DNA of 64,000 nucleotides, taken from contig JAZNRP010000004.1 of NCBI GenBank assembly GCA_045590755.1, positions 26,830 to 90,829 of the forward strand, given 5' to 3'. The position numbers and the translations under genes are program-made. Origin of the DNA: SIG565 sp045590755 (GTDB lineage: Bacteria; Bacillota; Clostridia; Oscillospirales; Acutalibacteraceae). Positions 18,068-27,058 of this stretch are shown here, one piece after another (position 1 is the stretch's first letter; the number at the start of each line of letters is the position of its first letter). A model generated the notes under the pieces. That model saw nothing but the letters and a program-made list of their open reading frames with translations. It did no database searches and was not told the DNA's origin.

Positions 18068-18968
18068 TTATTCTGTAAGCGTTGCCGAAGCAGATTTTTT
18101 CGGTATCGGCGGCAGAAAAATGTGAGTTCAGAATTTCGGGAATTAATGAAAAATCTTTTGCCGTCTGAAAGGCTCCGTTTTGCGTCATACCGTCAAAATC
18201 AGAGCCTATGCTTACAGTATCTATTCCCGCGACATTTGCTATATGCTTTGCGGTGTTTACTATGTTTTGAGCAGTGGTTTCGTCCCCGCCGTTTAAAAAT
18301 CGGCTATAAAAATTTATACCCACAACACCGCCCTTGTTGCCTATAATTCTAAGCTGTGAATCGTATAAATTTCTTTTGTGATAATATATTTTATTACACG
18401 CGCTGTGAGTGGCAATTATTGGACCTTTACATATACGCGATACATCGTAAAAACCGCCCATACTTAAATGCGACACATCAACCGTCAGCCCTATTTCGTC
18501 CATATATTCTACTGCGTTAATGCCTAACGGCTTTAGTCCCATTAAATGTATGTTGCGGTCGTCGCTACAGGGAAAACCCAACCTGTTTTCTTCATTCCAA
18601 GTTAGTGACGCTATACGGACACCCATATTAAAAAGCGCATCTATTTCTTCTTTTTCACCGTAAGTAAAGCCTATATTTTCTGCGGTAAGTACGGCAGATA
18701 TTTTACCGTTTTTACTGTTTTCTTCTATTTCGGCAGATGATTTTACCGCCGAAATTTTTGTTTTACTTAAAATATGCGAAAACACTTCTCTCTGTTCTAA
18801 AAAATCCTTTTTTTCATTTTCGGGTTGTTTTTTGTTTTGTGCTACAAATGCGGCAAAGCACTGTACACTTACATTTCCTTGCATTAACTGTTTTTCTGTG
18901 TCTTCTATAGTTTTTTCGTTGTTTTTTATTAGCGATAAGGTATCACAGTGTAAATCAAAAATCCCCAA
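18051..18968 (-). CDS. Membrane dipeptidase-like protein (peptidase M19)
   Basis: A protein of about 305 residues matching renal-dipeptidase-type M19 enzymes. Metal ligands are visible: HCD near the start (H7, D9), TAEN (E97), DVSHLS (H167) and ATHSAC (H188), plus IGSDFDG near the C-terminus. The family cleaves dipeptides, including ones with a D-residue. No ATG suits the start: the TTG at 18968 sits behind GGGGGA at a good distance and gives MGIFDLHCDT, while the ATG at 19034 would overlap the divergent aminopeptidase gene. Confidence 0.85.
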   Translation of the reverse strand: MGIFDLHCDTLSLIKNNEKTIEDTEKQLMQGNVSVQCFAAFVAQNKKQPENEKKDFLEQREVFSHILSKTKISAVKSSAEIEENSKNGKISAVLTAENIGFTYGEKEEIDALFNMGVRIASLTWNEENRLGFPCSDDRNIHLMGLKPLGINAVEYMDEIGLTVDVSHLSMGGFYDVSRICKGPIIATHSACNKIYYHKRNLYDSQLRIIGNKGGVVGINFYSRFLNGGDETTAQNIVNTAKHIANVAGIDTVSIGSDFDGMTQNGAFQTAKDFSLIPEILNSHFSAADTEKICFGNAYRITTYWA

Positions 18969-19007
18969 AAAAAATCCCCCAAAATAATAACTTCTCTTGG
19001 TGATAAT

Positions 19008-20066
19008 ATGAACGAATCGGTTAAAAAAATACAAGATTTTTTATCAGTAGATACTGCGGCACTAATTTTTTCAAGTCCTAACCGCTTTTATTTAACAGAT
19101 TTTAATAATGATGCAGGCATTGTTTTTATAACAAAACACAGTGCTGTGTTTTTTACCGACCCCAGATATTTAGAAAAAGCAAGGGAAATATCATCTCTCC
19201 CCGTAAAAGATATAAAAAATTATACCGAACAAATAAATGAAATTTGCACTTTAAACGGCATTAAAAATATACTTACTGAAACCACCTATGTGGATGTTTC
19301 CCGTTTCAAGCTGCTTAAAGAAAAATTCACTGCAGAATTACTTGATAACGACACACTCGATTTACTTTTTACAAAAATGCGTTCTGTAAAAAGTAAAAGT
19401 GAAATATCTTTAATTAAGGCGGCGCAAGAGTTAACCGATGAAACCTTTAAGTTTATTCTGCCGCGTATTGAAGCAGGCCGCACCGAGCGTGAAATTATGC
19501 TTGATATGGAATTTTTTATGCGCAAAAACGGCAGTGACGGCGTAGCATTTGATTTTATTGTGGTGTCGGGCAAAAACGGCTCTCTGCCACACGGTGTACC
19601 GACGGAAAAGCGCATTGAAAAGGGCGATTTTGTGACACTTGATTTCGGAGCAGTTATAGGCGGCTACCGCAGTGATATGACCAGAACCGTAGCGTTAGGA
19701 AATATAACAGACACACAAAAGTCCGTTTATGATACCGTGCTAAAAGCGCAGTTGGCAGCACTCGGCGGTATTACCGCAGGGGCCAGTTGCCGCGATATTG
19801 ATAAAATAGCGCGTGATATAATAGACTATGAGTACAGCGGTTGTTTTGGCCACGGACTCGGCCACAGCGTCGGTATTGAAATTCACGAAGCCCCCGCATT
19901 TAATACGCGTGATAACACCGTTTTGCTGCCAAATATGGTTATGACGGTAGAGCCGGGCATTTACATAGAGGGCAGCTTCGGTGTCCGAATAGAAGATATG
20001 GTTATAGTGACTGATACGGGTTACGAAAATATTACAAAAGCCAAAAAGGAATTAATTATTCTTTAA
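19008..20066 (+). CDS. Xaa-Pro aminopeptidase-type protein (M24B)
   Basis: A 352-residue protein of the pita-bread metallopeptidase fold: an N-terminal creatinase-like domain (1-125) and a catalytic domain with metal ligands D212, D223, H286 (GHGLGHSVG), E315 (TVEPGIY) and E329 (VRIEDM). It removes N-terminal residues preceding proline from peptides in the cytosol. The ribosome binding site TTGGTGAT is well placed. It is divergent from the M19 dipeptidase with a 39 bp gap, so the two peptidases may share regulation. Confidence 0.92.
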   Translation: MNESVKKIQDFLSVDTAALIFSSPNRFYLTDFNNDAGIVFITKHSAVFFTDPRYLEKAREISSLPVKDIKNYTEQINEICTLNGIKNILTETTYVDVSRFKLLKEKFTAELLDNDTLDLLFTKMRSVKSKSEISLIKAAQELTDETFKFILPRIEAGRTEREIMLDMEFFMRKNGSDGVAFDFIVVSGKNGSLPHGVPTEKRIEKGDFVTLDFGAVIGGYRSDMTRTVALGNITDTQKSVYDTVLKAQLAALGGITAGASCRDIDKIARDIIDYEYSGCFGHGLGHSVGIEIHEAPAFNTRDNTVLLPNMVMTVEPGIYIEGSFGVRIEDMVIVTDTGYENITKAKKELIIL

Positions 20067-20086
20067 TTTTTAAGGAGTGTTTTTAT

Positions 20087-20728
20087 ATGACTATTTTACA
20101 AGTTTTTATTCGTTGTGTCTTGGCGGTAATTATTGGTGCCGCAATAGGTACAGAGCGTGCGCGTCACGGACGCGCGGCGGGTATGCGTACACATATTCTT
20201 GTATGCATAGGCTCTGCTATGACCGCAATGACGGGTATTTATGTTAATCAGGTCTTTGGCGGCGGAGATGTGCTCAGAATAGCCGCACAGGTAATATCGG
20301 GCATAGGTTTTTTAGGTGCCGGTATGATTATTCTTAAAAACGGCAATGTAATATCGGGTCTTACCACCGCGGCAGGTGTATGGACAACGGCGACCATAGG
20401 TATAGCCTTAGGCTATGGCTTCTATGCGGGCGCCTTGATTGCCGCGGCACTGTTTCTTATAACCATAACAACCTTTTCAAAACTTGAAAAAGATAAGAAA
20501 CGCGATATACAGATTATTTATTTTGAAGTATGTGACATAAATTCGGTCAACCGAATTTTAGATGAACTGAAAACAAAGATTTCCGAGCCGTTCAGCGAAT
20601 CGGTAATCCCCGCAAAAAGCGGACTTTCGGGACATGTAGGACTGCTACTAACCCTTGATAATGCAATAGATTTAATACCATCTGAATTTTGTCAGATTGA
20701 AGGCATTTCGTTTGTTGTAGAAGAATAA
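20087..20728 (+). CDS. MgtC/SapB family membrane protein
   Basis: A 213-residue protein with four or five hydrophobic segments and the MgtC core: GAAIGTERARHGRAAGMRTHILVCIGSAM and GIGFLGAGMIILKNG, then a cytoplasmic C-terminal domain resembling ACT-like MgtC tails. MgtC proteins are tied to survival at low magnesium and to control of ATP synthase in Salmonella; the role of environmental homologues is mostly unproven. It lies 20 bp after the aminopeptidase with its own AAGGAG site and ends at a terminator. Confidence 0.9.
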   Translation: MTILQVFIRCVLAVIIGAAIGTERARHGRAAGMRTHILVCIGSAMTAMTGIYVNQVFGGGDVLRIAAQVISGIGFLGAGMIILKNGNVISGLTTAAGVWTTATIGIALGYGFYAGALIAAALFLITITTFSKLEKDKKRDIQIIYFEVCDINSVNRILDELKTKISEPFSESVIPAKSGLSGHVGLLLTLDNAIDLIPSEFCQIEGISFVVEE

Positions 20729-20730
20729 GA

Positions 20731-20762
20731 AAAGACCGATACTTTCGTATCGGTCTTTTTAA
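20731..20762. terminator. Bidirectional terminator between mgtC-like gene and yebC
   Basis: A 12 bp perfect stem (AAAGACCGATAC / GTATCGGTCTTT) with a TTTC loop and a T-run, between convergent genes. Confidence 0.9.
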
Positions 20763-20771
20763 TTTTAATTG

Positions 20772-21503
20772 TTATTCGTTCGGCTCGTCCCAGTTGTGCC
20801 AGATTTCCTGAACATCATCGTTTTCTTCAAGCATATCAATAAGCTTTTCCATTTTAGCCGCCGCGTCTTCATCGTCGATTGCGGTGAGCGTCTGCGGTAC
20901 ATATGCTACTTCGGCAGACAGGAAGGTATAACCCATTTCTTCAAGCGCATCGCGAACAGTGCCCATATCGTTAGGCTCTGTGTCAATTGTAAAGACATCT
21001 CCGTCAAAATCGAAATCGGCCGCACCACTCATTAAAGCATCTTCCATAACCTTTTCTTCATCGAGTCCTTCGGCTTCTATAACAATCTGACCGCGTCGGT
21101 CAAACATAAACATTACAGAGCCCGACTGTCCAAGATTACCGCCGCACTTATCGAAGTAGTGGCGCATCTCTCCCGCAGTTCTGTTACGGTTATCGGTAAG
21201 CGTTTCAACAATTACCGCAACGCCATTAGGTCCGTAGCCTTCGTATACAAGCTCTTCATAGTTTGTGGCATCTCCGTCACCGGCCGCCTTCTTTATGATT
21301 CTTTCAATATTATCGTTAGGAACATTTGCCGCCTTTGCCTTTGCAATAGCATCCTTAAGCTTACTGTTTTCAGCAGGATTAGCGCCGCCCTGTTTTACTA
21401 TAACGGCAATTTCTCTGCCTATTTTAGTAAATATCTTTGCCTTTGCGGCATCGGTCTTTTCCTTTTTTCTTTTAATATTGTTCCATTTAGAATGTCCGGA
21501 CAT
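20772..21503 (-). CDS. yebC: YebC/PmpR family protein
   Basis: A 243-residue protein with the invariant start MSGHSKWNNIKRKKEKTDAAKAKIFTKIGREI and the YebC middle (EGYGPNGVAVIVE..TDNRNRT, GGNLG..GSVMFMF). YebC proteins are widely annotated as transcription regulators, and recent work links some to translation of proline-rich stretches; which applies here is unknown. The ribosome binding site is AGGGGA. It ends with an acidic tail. It precedes no same-strand gene closely and ends at the shared terminator. Confidence 0.95.
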   Translation of the reverse strand: MSGHSKWNNIKRKKEKTDAAKAKIFTKIGREIAVIVKQGGANPAENSKLKDAIAKAKAANVPNDNIERIIKKAAGDGDATNYEELVYEGYGPNGVAVIVETLTDNRNRTAGEMRHYFDKCGGNLGQSGSVMFMFDRRGQIVIEAEGLDEEKVMEDALMSGAADFDFDGDVFTIDTEPNDMGTVRDALEEMGYTFLSAEVAYVPQTLTAIDDEDAAAKMEKLIDMLEENDDVQEIWHNWDEPNE

Positions 21504-21542
21504 ATAAATTCCCCTTTTTTTATTTTAAGCCTTTATATTCTA

Positions 21543-22514
21543 TCACAAATTCTGTGACTCGGCAAGTATCATTTCGGTGATTTTAAGTATATCTTCATAC
21601 TTTGATATTTCTCCGCACATTTTACGGATTTTTGAAGCGCCGCGAATACCCTTTATATACCACGCAGTATGCTTTCTCGCCTCCATAAGCGCAGTGCGTT
21701 CAGATTTATATTTCATCATAAGGTCTATGTGAGAAAGCATTACCTGCATTCTCTCTTCTATTGTGGGTTCTGGTAGCTCTGCTTTGTTTTCCATATAGGC
21801 GTTTATATTTTTAAAAACAAAGGGATTTCCCATTGCCGCACGGCCTACCATTACAAAGTCGGCACCCGTTAACTCATACATATTTTTAGCACTCTTGCCG
21901 TCACATACATCCCCGTTTGCAATTACGGGAATTTTTACTGCACGCTTTACATCGGCTATTGTTTTATAGTCAATACCGGGGGCATACATTTGCCTTCTTG
22001 TTCTGCCGTGCACCGTTATTGCCGCCGCACCTGCAAATTCTGCCACTTTGGCTATTTCCACAGCATTTATATTGTTTTCATCCCAGCCCGTACGGATTTT
22101 AACCGTTACGGGTATTTTTACTGCTTCCACCACAGCTTTTATTATTTTTTCGGCGAGTATCGGGTCCTTAAGCAACGCACTTCCGCCGCCGTTTCCTGCA
22201 ACCTTTGGGGCGGGGCAACCCATATTTATATCTATAAAATCGGGATTGTGACTTTCGGCTACCCTTGCCGCTGATGCCATGACACTGGGTTCACTTCCGA
22301 AAAGCTGTGACGCCATAGGCTTTTCAGCTTCAAAGCACGCCAAATAAGAGTCTGATTTTTTATCTCCCAGACTCACACCCTTGCTGCTTGTAAGCTCACC
22401 CACAGTGTAGGCGGCGCCGAAGCTTCTGCATATTTCCCGCATAGCCCTGTCGGCAACACCCGCCATAGGTGCTAATGCGGCATAACCCTTAATTTCAATG
22501 TTTCCTATCTTCAT
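21543..22514 (-). CDS. dusB: tRNA-dihydrouridine synthase
   Basis: A 323-residue FMN enzyme reducing uridine to dihydrouridine in tRNA. Family marks: LAPMAGVADRAMREICRSFGA at the N-terminus, the catalytic Cys in DINMGCPAPKV, VKIRTGWDE, VHGRTRRQMY, and IANGDVCDG plus VMVGRAAMGNP for FMN phosphate binding. The length and order fit the DusB group common in Bacillota. A consensus promoter lies directly upstream (22524-22552), back to back with the polA promoter. Confidence 0.94.
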   Translation of the reverse strand: MKIGNIEIKGYAALAPMAGVADRAMREICRSFGAAYTVGELTSSKGVSLGDKKSDSYLACFEAEKPMASQLFGSEPSVMASAARVAESHNPDFIDINMGCPAPKVAGNGGGSALLKDPILAEKIIKAVVEAVKIPVTVKIRTGWDENNINAVEIAKVAEFAGAAAITVHGRTRRQMYAPGIDYKTIADVKRAVKIPVIANGDVCDGKSAKNMYELTGADFVMVGRAAMGNPFVFKNINAYMENKAELPEPTIEERMQVMLSHIDLMMKYKSERTALMEARKHTAWYIKGIRGASKIRKMCGEISKYEDILKITEMILAESQNL

Positions 22515-22523
22515 AGCCTAATA

Positions 22524-22552
22524 ATTATATAACCGACATAAGTTCTTGTCAA
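22524..22552 (-). promoter_or_regulatory. Consensus promoter for dusB
   Basis: On the minus strand: TTGACA (22552-22547), a 17 bp spacer and TATAAT (22529-22524), ten bases before the start codon region, so the leader is very short. Confidence 0.8.
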
Positions 22553-22568
22553 ATTTTTTATAAATATG

Positions 22569-22597
22569 ATGACAAATTAAATATTATTTGGTATAAT
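22569..22597 (+). promoter_or_regulatory. Sigma-A-like promoter for polA
   Basis: ATGACA (22569-22574), a 17 bp spacer and TATAAT (22592-22597). Confidence 0.7.
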
Positions 22598-22638
22598 ATA
22601 TTCTGTATTAATATATATTAATTTTTCGGGGTGAAAAA

Positions 22639-25194
22639 ATGAAATTATTGGCGCTTGACGGCAACAGCATAATCAACCGTGCCTTTTACGGAATAAAACT
22701 GCTTACCACTAAGGACGGACAGTTTACAAACGGCATTTACGGCTTTATAAATATTCTGAACCGTTTAATTGAAAAGGAACATCCCGACGCCGTCGCCGTT
22801 GCGTTTGATGTGCATCACCCTACCTTCAGACACGAAAAATATACCGAATACAAGGCAGGCCGCAAGGGTATGCCCGAAGAGCTGCGAGAGCAAATGCCTA
22901 TTCTTAAAGAGTGGCTTTCCTTAATGGGCTATGCCTGTATTGAAAAGCCCGGCTTTGAAGCCGACGATATTTTGGGTACACTCTCTCGCATTGCAGAAAA
23001 GGGTGGTAACACCTGTGTTATTGCAACAGGTGACCGCGACTCTTTACAGCTTGTGTCCGACAGTACCCGAGTTTTACTTACCGCTACCAAGGCAGGCCAC
23101 CCCGAGCTTACCGACTATACAGTAGATGCCGTGTTTGATAAGTACGGTATGGCGCCTAAATCTCTTATTGAGCTTAAAGCGCTTATGGGCGATAGCTCAG
23201 ATAATATTCCCGGTGTTGCAGGGGTTGGAGAAAAGACCGCTACCGAGCTTATTAAAAATTTTGGTAGCATAGATTATATTTACGAAAATCTTGAAAATTT
23301 AGATATAAGAGACACCCTTAAAAATAAACTGTCGGCAGGTAAAGAAAAGGCATTTTTAAGCCGAGAGCTCGGTACTATTTACTGCGAAGTACCGATTGAT
23401 GCCGACTTTAATACCTATGCACAAAAAGAAGCAGACATAAACCGCGTAGTTGCCCTTATGACAAGATTAGAATTTTTCAAGCTTATGGAAAACATGGGAC
23501 TTCACGCAGAGAATGTAGTGAGCGAAGAAAATAAAGACAAAAAAACCGTAAAGACGGTTAGTGCCGAACAGTTTACCGCTAAAGGTACAGTAGATATTTA
23601 CCCCGATAATGAATTGGGCAGAATAGGTATTGTATCAGATGGCACTGTTTGCGATTTATCTTTTTCAGACAATCTTACCTTAATTAAACAGATTTTTGAA
23701 GATGAAAGTATAAAAAAGCGAGTGTACGACAGTAAAAATTTATACAAGCTTTGCGCTTTATACGACATTACACTGTCTTCCGTTGAGTTCGACAGTCTGC
23801 TGGCCGCCTATCTTGCCAACCCGTCGGCATCGTCCTACGATGTGGCGCGACTAACCCAAGAATATTTTGTAGAAGCCGCTACCATTGACGGCGACAGCTA
23901 TGAATTTATTGAAACGGCAGTAAATCACGCGGCTGTTTGTAACAAATTATTATACGAGCTTGAAAAATCAGGTCAGGCAAAGCTGCTAACAGAAATAGAG
24001 CTACCACTGGCTTTAGTTTTAGCCGAAATGGAGCTTCACGGCTTCCTTATAGACTTTGACGGAATTAGAACCTACGGTGACACCCTTAAACAAAGAATTG
24101 ATGTTATTGAAAAAGAAATTTTTGCTCTTGTAGGCTATGAATTTAACTTAAATTCACCAAAGCAGTTAGGCATTGCCTTGTTTGAAGATTTAGGACTGCC
24201 CGCAGGTAAAAAAACCAAGAGTGGCTACAGTACATCGGCCGAAGTGTTAGAAAGCTTGCGCGACGCTCATCCAAGCATAAATTTACTGCTTGAATACCGC
24301 CGCCTTGCCAAGCTTAAATCAACCTATTGTGACGGTCTTTGTGCGGCAGTGGGTAAAGACAGCAGAATACACTCCACCTTTAATCAGACCGAAACGAGAA
24401 CGGGCAGAATATCTTCGCTTGAGCCAAATTTACAGAATATACCCGTAAGAACACCCGAAGGGGCAGAGCTTCGCAAATACTTTATAGCAAAGGAAGGCTA
24501 CACCCTTTGTGATGCCGACTATTCGCAGATTGAACTGAGAGTTCTCGCTCACATGTCAAATGACAGCAATATGTTAGAGCAGATGAATAGTGGCATAGAT
24601 TTCCACACCGCCGCGGCATCTACTGCATTTGATATTCCGATAGAGCTTGTAACCCCCGTATTGCGCTCACGCGCAAAGGCGGTTAACTTTGGTATAGTTT
24701 ACGGCATTGGCGCTTTTTCGCTCAGTAAAGATATTGGTGTTACAAGAAAAGAAGCCGACCAATATATAAAATCATATCTGGCCGCCTATAGCGGTGTTGA
24801 TAATTATATGAAAAATGTCATTGAATCGGCTAAAAATGACGGCTATGTTACAACTCTTTTCGGCAGACGCCGCTATTTGCCCGAGCTTTCATCATCCAAC
24901 CATATGCTTCGCGCGTTTGGAGAGCGAGTAGCCCGAAATGCGCCGATACAGGGTACCGCCGCAGATATAATTAAAATAGCAATGATAAGGGTGCGCGACC
25001 GATTAAAGCGTGAAAAATTAGATGCAAAACTAATTTTGCAGGTTCACGATGAGCTGATTGTTGAGTGCCGCGAAGATATTAAAACTCGCGTCTGCAGTAT
25101 TTTAGTGGAAGAAATGCAGGCCGCCGCAGATATGAAGGTAAAACTAACGGTTGATGCAAACTGGGGTAAAACCTGGTTTGATGCTAAGGGTTAA
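22639..25194 (+). CDS. polA: DNA polymerase I
   Basis: An 851-residue protein with three parts: a 5'-3' exonuclease (1-290, with EADDILGT and GDSSDNIPGV), a middle 3'-5' exonuclease-like domain (about 300-460) and a family A polymerase. Polymerase motifs are intact: A (DYSQIELRV), B (RSRAKAVNFGIVYG) and C (VHDELIVEC). The middle domain lacks the DxE motif and seems to have lost proofreading, as in other Bacillota enzymes. It serves lagging-strand processing and repair. GGGGTGA precedes the ATG. It heads a tight run into the phosphatase fusion gene 3 bp downstream. Confidence 0.97.
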   Translation: MKLLALDGNSIINRAFYGIKLLTTKDGQFTNGIYGFINILNRLIEKEHPDAVAVAFDVHHPTFRHEKYTEYKAGRKGMPEELREQMPILKEWLSLMGYACIEKPGFEADDILGTLSRIAEKGGNTCVIATGDRDSLQLVSDSTRVLLTATKAGHPELTDYTVDAVFDKYGMAPKSLIELKALMGDSSDNIPGVAGVGEKTATELIKNFGSIDYIYENLENLDIRDTLKNKLSAGKEKAFLSRELGTIYCEVPIDADFNTYAQKEADINRVVALMTRLEFFKLMENMGLHAENVVSEENKDKKTVKTVSAEQFTAKGTVDIYPDNELGRIGIVSDGTVCDLSFSDNLTLIKQIFEDESIKKRVYDSKNLYKLCALYDITLSSVEFDSLLAAYLANPSASSYDVARLTQEYFVEAATIDGDSYEFIETAVNHAAVCNKLLYELEKSGQAKLLTEIELPLALVLAEMELHGFLIDFDGIRTYGDTLKQRIDVIEKEIFALVGYEFNLNSPKQLGIALFEDLGLPAGKKTKSGYSTSAEVLESLRDAHPSINLLLEYRRLAKLKSTYCDGLCAAVGKDSRIHSTFNQTETRTGRISSLEPNLQNIPVRTPEGAELRKYFIAKEGYTLCDADYSQIELRVLAHMSNDSNMLEQMNSGIDFHTAAASTAFDIPIELVTPVLRSRAKAVNFGIVYGIGAFSLSKDIGVTRKEADQYIKSYLAAYSGVDNYMKNVIESAKNDGYVTTLFGRRRYLPELSSSNHMLRAFGERVARNAPIQGTAADIIKIAMIRVRDRLKREKLDAKLILQVHDELIVECREDIKTRVCSILVEEMQAAADMKVKLTVDANWGKTWFDAKG

Positions 25195-25197
25195 AAT

Positions 25198-26034
25198 ATG
25201 AATATACTTTTTGTTTGTACGGGTAACACCTGCCGCAGTCCTATGGCGGAAGGCTACTTAAAACACAAAAAATTAAAAGATGTATATGTAAAAAGTGCAG
25301 GAATTTATGCAGAAGGTGATGCAGTATCGGAAAACAGTGCCGAAGTAATGAAGAACATCGGTATTGATATTTCTTCGCATATATCTTCTCGTATAACTAT
25401 GTCTACACTTGATTGGGCAGATAAGATTTACTGTATGTCCCCTTCACACAGAAATGCGCTTTTATCGGTAGGTGTAGATAAGGACAAGCTTTTTGTGTTA
25501 GGTCTTGGAATTCTTGACCCGTTCGGTCAAGACATTACTGTGTATGAAAACTGCCGCGACGAAATAATAAAGGAAATTGATAAAATTTTTTCTGATATTA
25601 CCGTACGGGAAAGTAAAATGGACGATAGGGACGCTAAGTGTATCGAGGATTTAGAAAAAATCTGTTTTTCTGCACCTTGGAGCCGCGACGCCTTAAAGGA
25701 ATCTAAAAATAACGGTACTAATTTTTTTGTTGCCGAAGTTTGCGGTAATATTGCAGGCTATATTGGCATAAATACTGTACTTGATGAAGGCTATATAACA
25801 AATATTGCGGTATTCCCTGAATTTCGAAAAAAGGGTGTCGGTGCAGCTTTGCTTTACCACACCGAAGAGTTTGGAAGGCTAAAAGGCTTGTCTTTTATAA
25901 CACTTGAAGTCCGTGAGTCGAATACAGTGGCTATATCGCTATATGAAAAACACGGCTTCCAATTGCAAGGACAAAGAAAGAATTTTTATATAAATCCTAC
26001 AGAAAATGCTTTAATTTTAACAAAGAGGTTTTGA
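25198..26034 (+). CDS. Fusion: arginine-phosphatase-type LMW-PTP domain and RimI-type acetyltransferase
   Basis: A single 278-residue frame. Residues 1-135 are a low-molecular-weight phosphatase: P-loop VCTGNTCRSP (C7, R13) and general acid in LDPFG (D107). Thr at position 11 and DPFG match the B. subtilis protein-arginine phosphatase YwlE rather than tyrosine phosphatases. Residues 141-278 are a GNAT acetyltransferase like RimI, which acetylates ribosomal protein S18, with the acetyl-CoA loop FRKKGVGAALL and a NTVAISLYEKHGF motif. An in-frame ATG at 25618 (M141) has a GGGAAAG upstream, so the acetyltransferase might also be made alone. The next gene is tsaD, a common neighbour of rimI. Confidence 0.86.
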   Translation: MNILFVCTGNTCRSPMAEGYLKHKKLKDVYVKSAGIYAEGDAVSENSAEVMKNIGIDISSHISSRITMSTLDWADKIYCMSPSHRNALLSVGVDKDKLFVLGLGILDPFGQDITVYENCRDEIIKEIDKIFSDITVRESKMDDRDAKCIEDLEKICFSAPWSRDALKESKNNGTNFFVAEVCGNIAGYIGINTVLDEGYITNIAVFPEFRKKGVGAALLYHTEEFGRLKGLSFITLEVRESNTVAISLYEKHGFQLQGQRKNFYINPTENALILTKRF

Positions 26035-26035
26035 A

Positions 26036-27058
26036 ATGAAGATTTTAAGTATTGAATCTTCCTGTGATGAAACCGCCGCCGCAGTAGTTTGTGGCAGAAC
26101 GGTTCTCTCCAGTGTTGTTAATACTCAAATTGAAGAGCATAAAAAATATGGCGGTGTTGTGCCCGAAATAGCATCGCGCCGACATAGCGAAAATATAAGT
26201 GCCGTGGTTGATAAGGCAATCTCTGACGCTTCTCTTACCTACGGCGATATTGATGCGGTGGCTGTAACACACGCGCCCGGTCTTATAGGCGCCTTGCTTG
26301 TAGGCGTAAATTTTGCTAAGGGCTTGGCATTTTCGTTAGGGGTGCCGCTTATTCCTGTACATCATCTGCGCTCACACATAGCGGCTAACTATTTAGCCCA
26401 TAAGGATTTAGAGCCGCCGTTTCTGTGTCTGCTGGTCTCTGGCGGAAACACGGTGCTGGCAGAGGTTAAAGATTATACCAACTTTAATATAATTGGTCAA
26501 ACACGCGATGACGCGGCGGGTGAATGCTTTGATAAGTCAGCCAGACAAATGGGGCTTTCGTACCCTGGCGGTGTAACGCTTGATAAAATAGCCACCGTAC
26601 CTGATTTTTCGAAATACCCACTACCCACACCGCACCTAACAGATGGTGAGTTTGATTTTAGCTTTTCAGGTCTTAAAACCGCCGTTATAAATACAATACA
26701 CAATGCAAAGCAAAAGGAAACTGAAATTGATGTACCCGTACTTGCCGCTACATTAAGACACAAGGTATGTGAAATTTTAAGGGACAAAACCTTTGCCGCA
26801 GCAGAAAAATACGGCTACAAAAAAATTGTACTTGCAGGCGGTGTTTCAGCAAACAGTGAACTAAGAAAAACCTTTATACTTGAGTGTGAAAAAAGAAATT
26901 TAGAGCTTTACTTTCCGCCATTAGCTTTATGCGGAGACAACGCCGCAATGGTGGGAGCACAAGCCTTATACGAATACAAAAACGGCAATATTGCCGATAT
27001 GTCGCTTAATGCGACGGCAACCCTGCCGATAAACTATACAGGTGACAAAAATGAGTAA
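26036..27058 (+). CDS. tsaD: tRNA N6-adenosine threonylcarbamoyltransferase
   Basis: A 340-residue protein of the Kae1/TsaD family, which with TsaB and TsaE places the threonylcarbamoyl group on A37 of ANN-decoding tRNAs. Features: the start ILSIESSCDETAAAVV, EEHKKYGGVVPEIASRRH with metal-binding His (VPVHHLRSHIAANYL also contributes), LLVSGGNT and the C-terminal GGVSANSELR. It starts one base after the fusion gene stop and overlaps the lipid kinase start by 8 bp, so translation is probably coupled. No tsaB or tsaE is visible in the window. Confidence 0.96.
   Translation: MKILSIESSCDETAAAVVCGRTVLSSVVNTQIEEHKKYGGVVPEIASRRHSENISAVVDKAISDASLTYGDIDAVAVTHAPGLIGALLVGVNFAKGLAFSLGVPLIPVHHLRSHIAANYLAHKDLEPPFLCLLVSGGNTVLAEVKDYTNFNIIGQTRDDAAGECFDKSARQMGLSYPGGVTLDKIATVPDFSKYPLPTPHLTDGEFDFSFSGLKTAVINTIHNAKQKETEIDVPVLAATLRHKVCEILRDKTFAAAEKYGYKKIVLAGGVSANSELRKTFILECEKRNLELYFPPLALCGDNAAMVGAQALYEYKNGNIADMSLNATATLPINYTGDKNE

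Noticed and set aside
18969..19034. The ATG at 19034 as start of the M19 dipeptidase.
   Set aside because: It would add 22 residues without family similarity and overlap the divergent M24 gene and its ribosome binding site; the TTG at 18968 has a better site.
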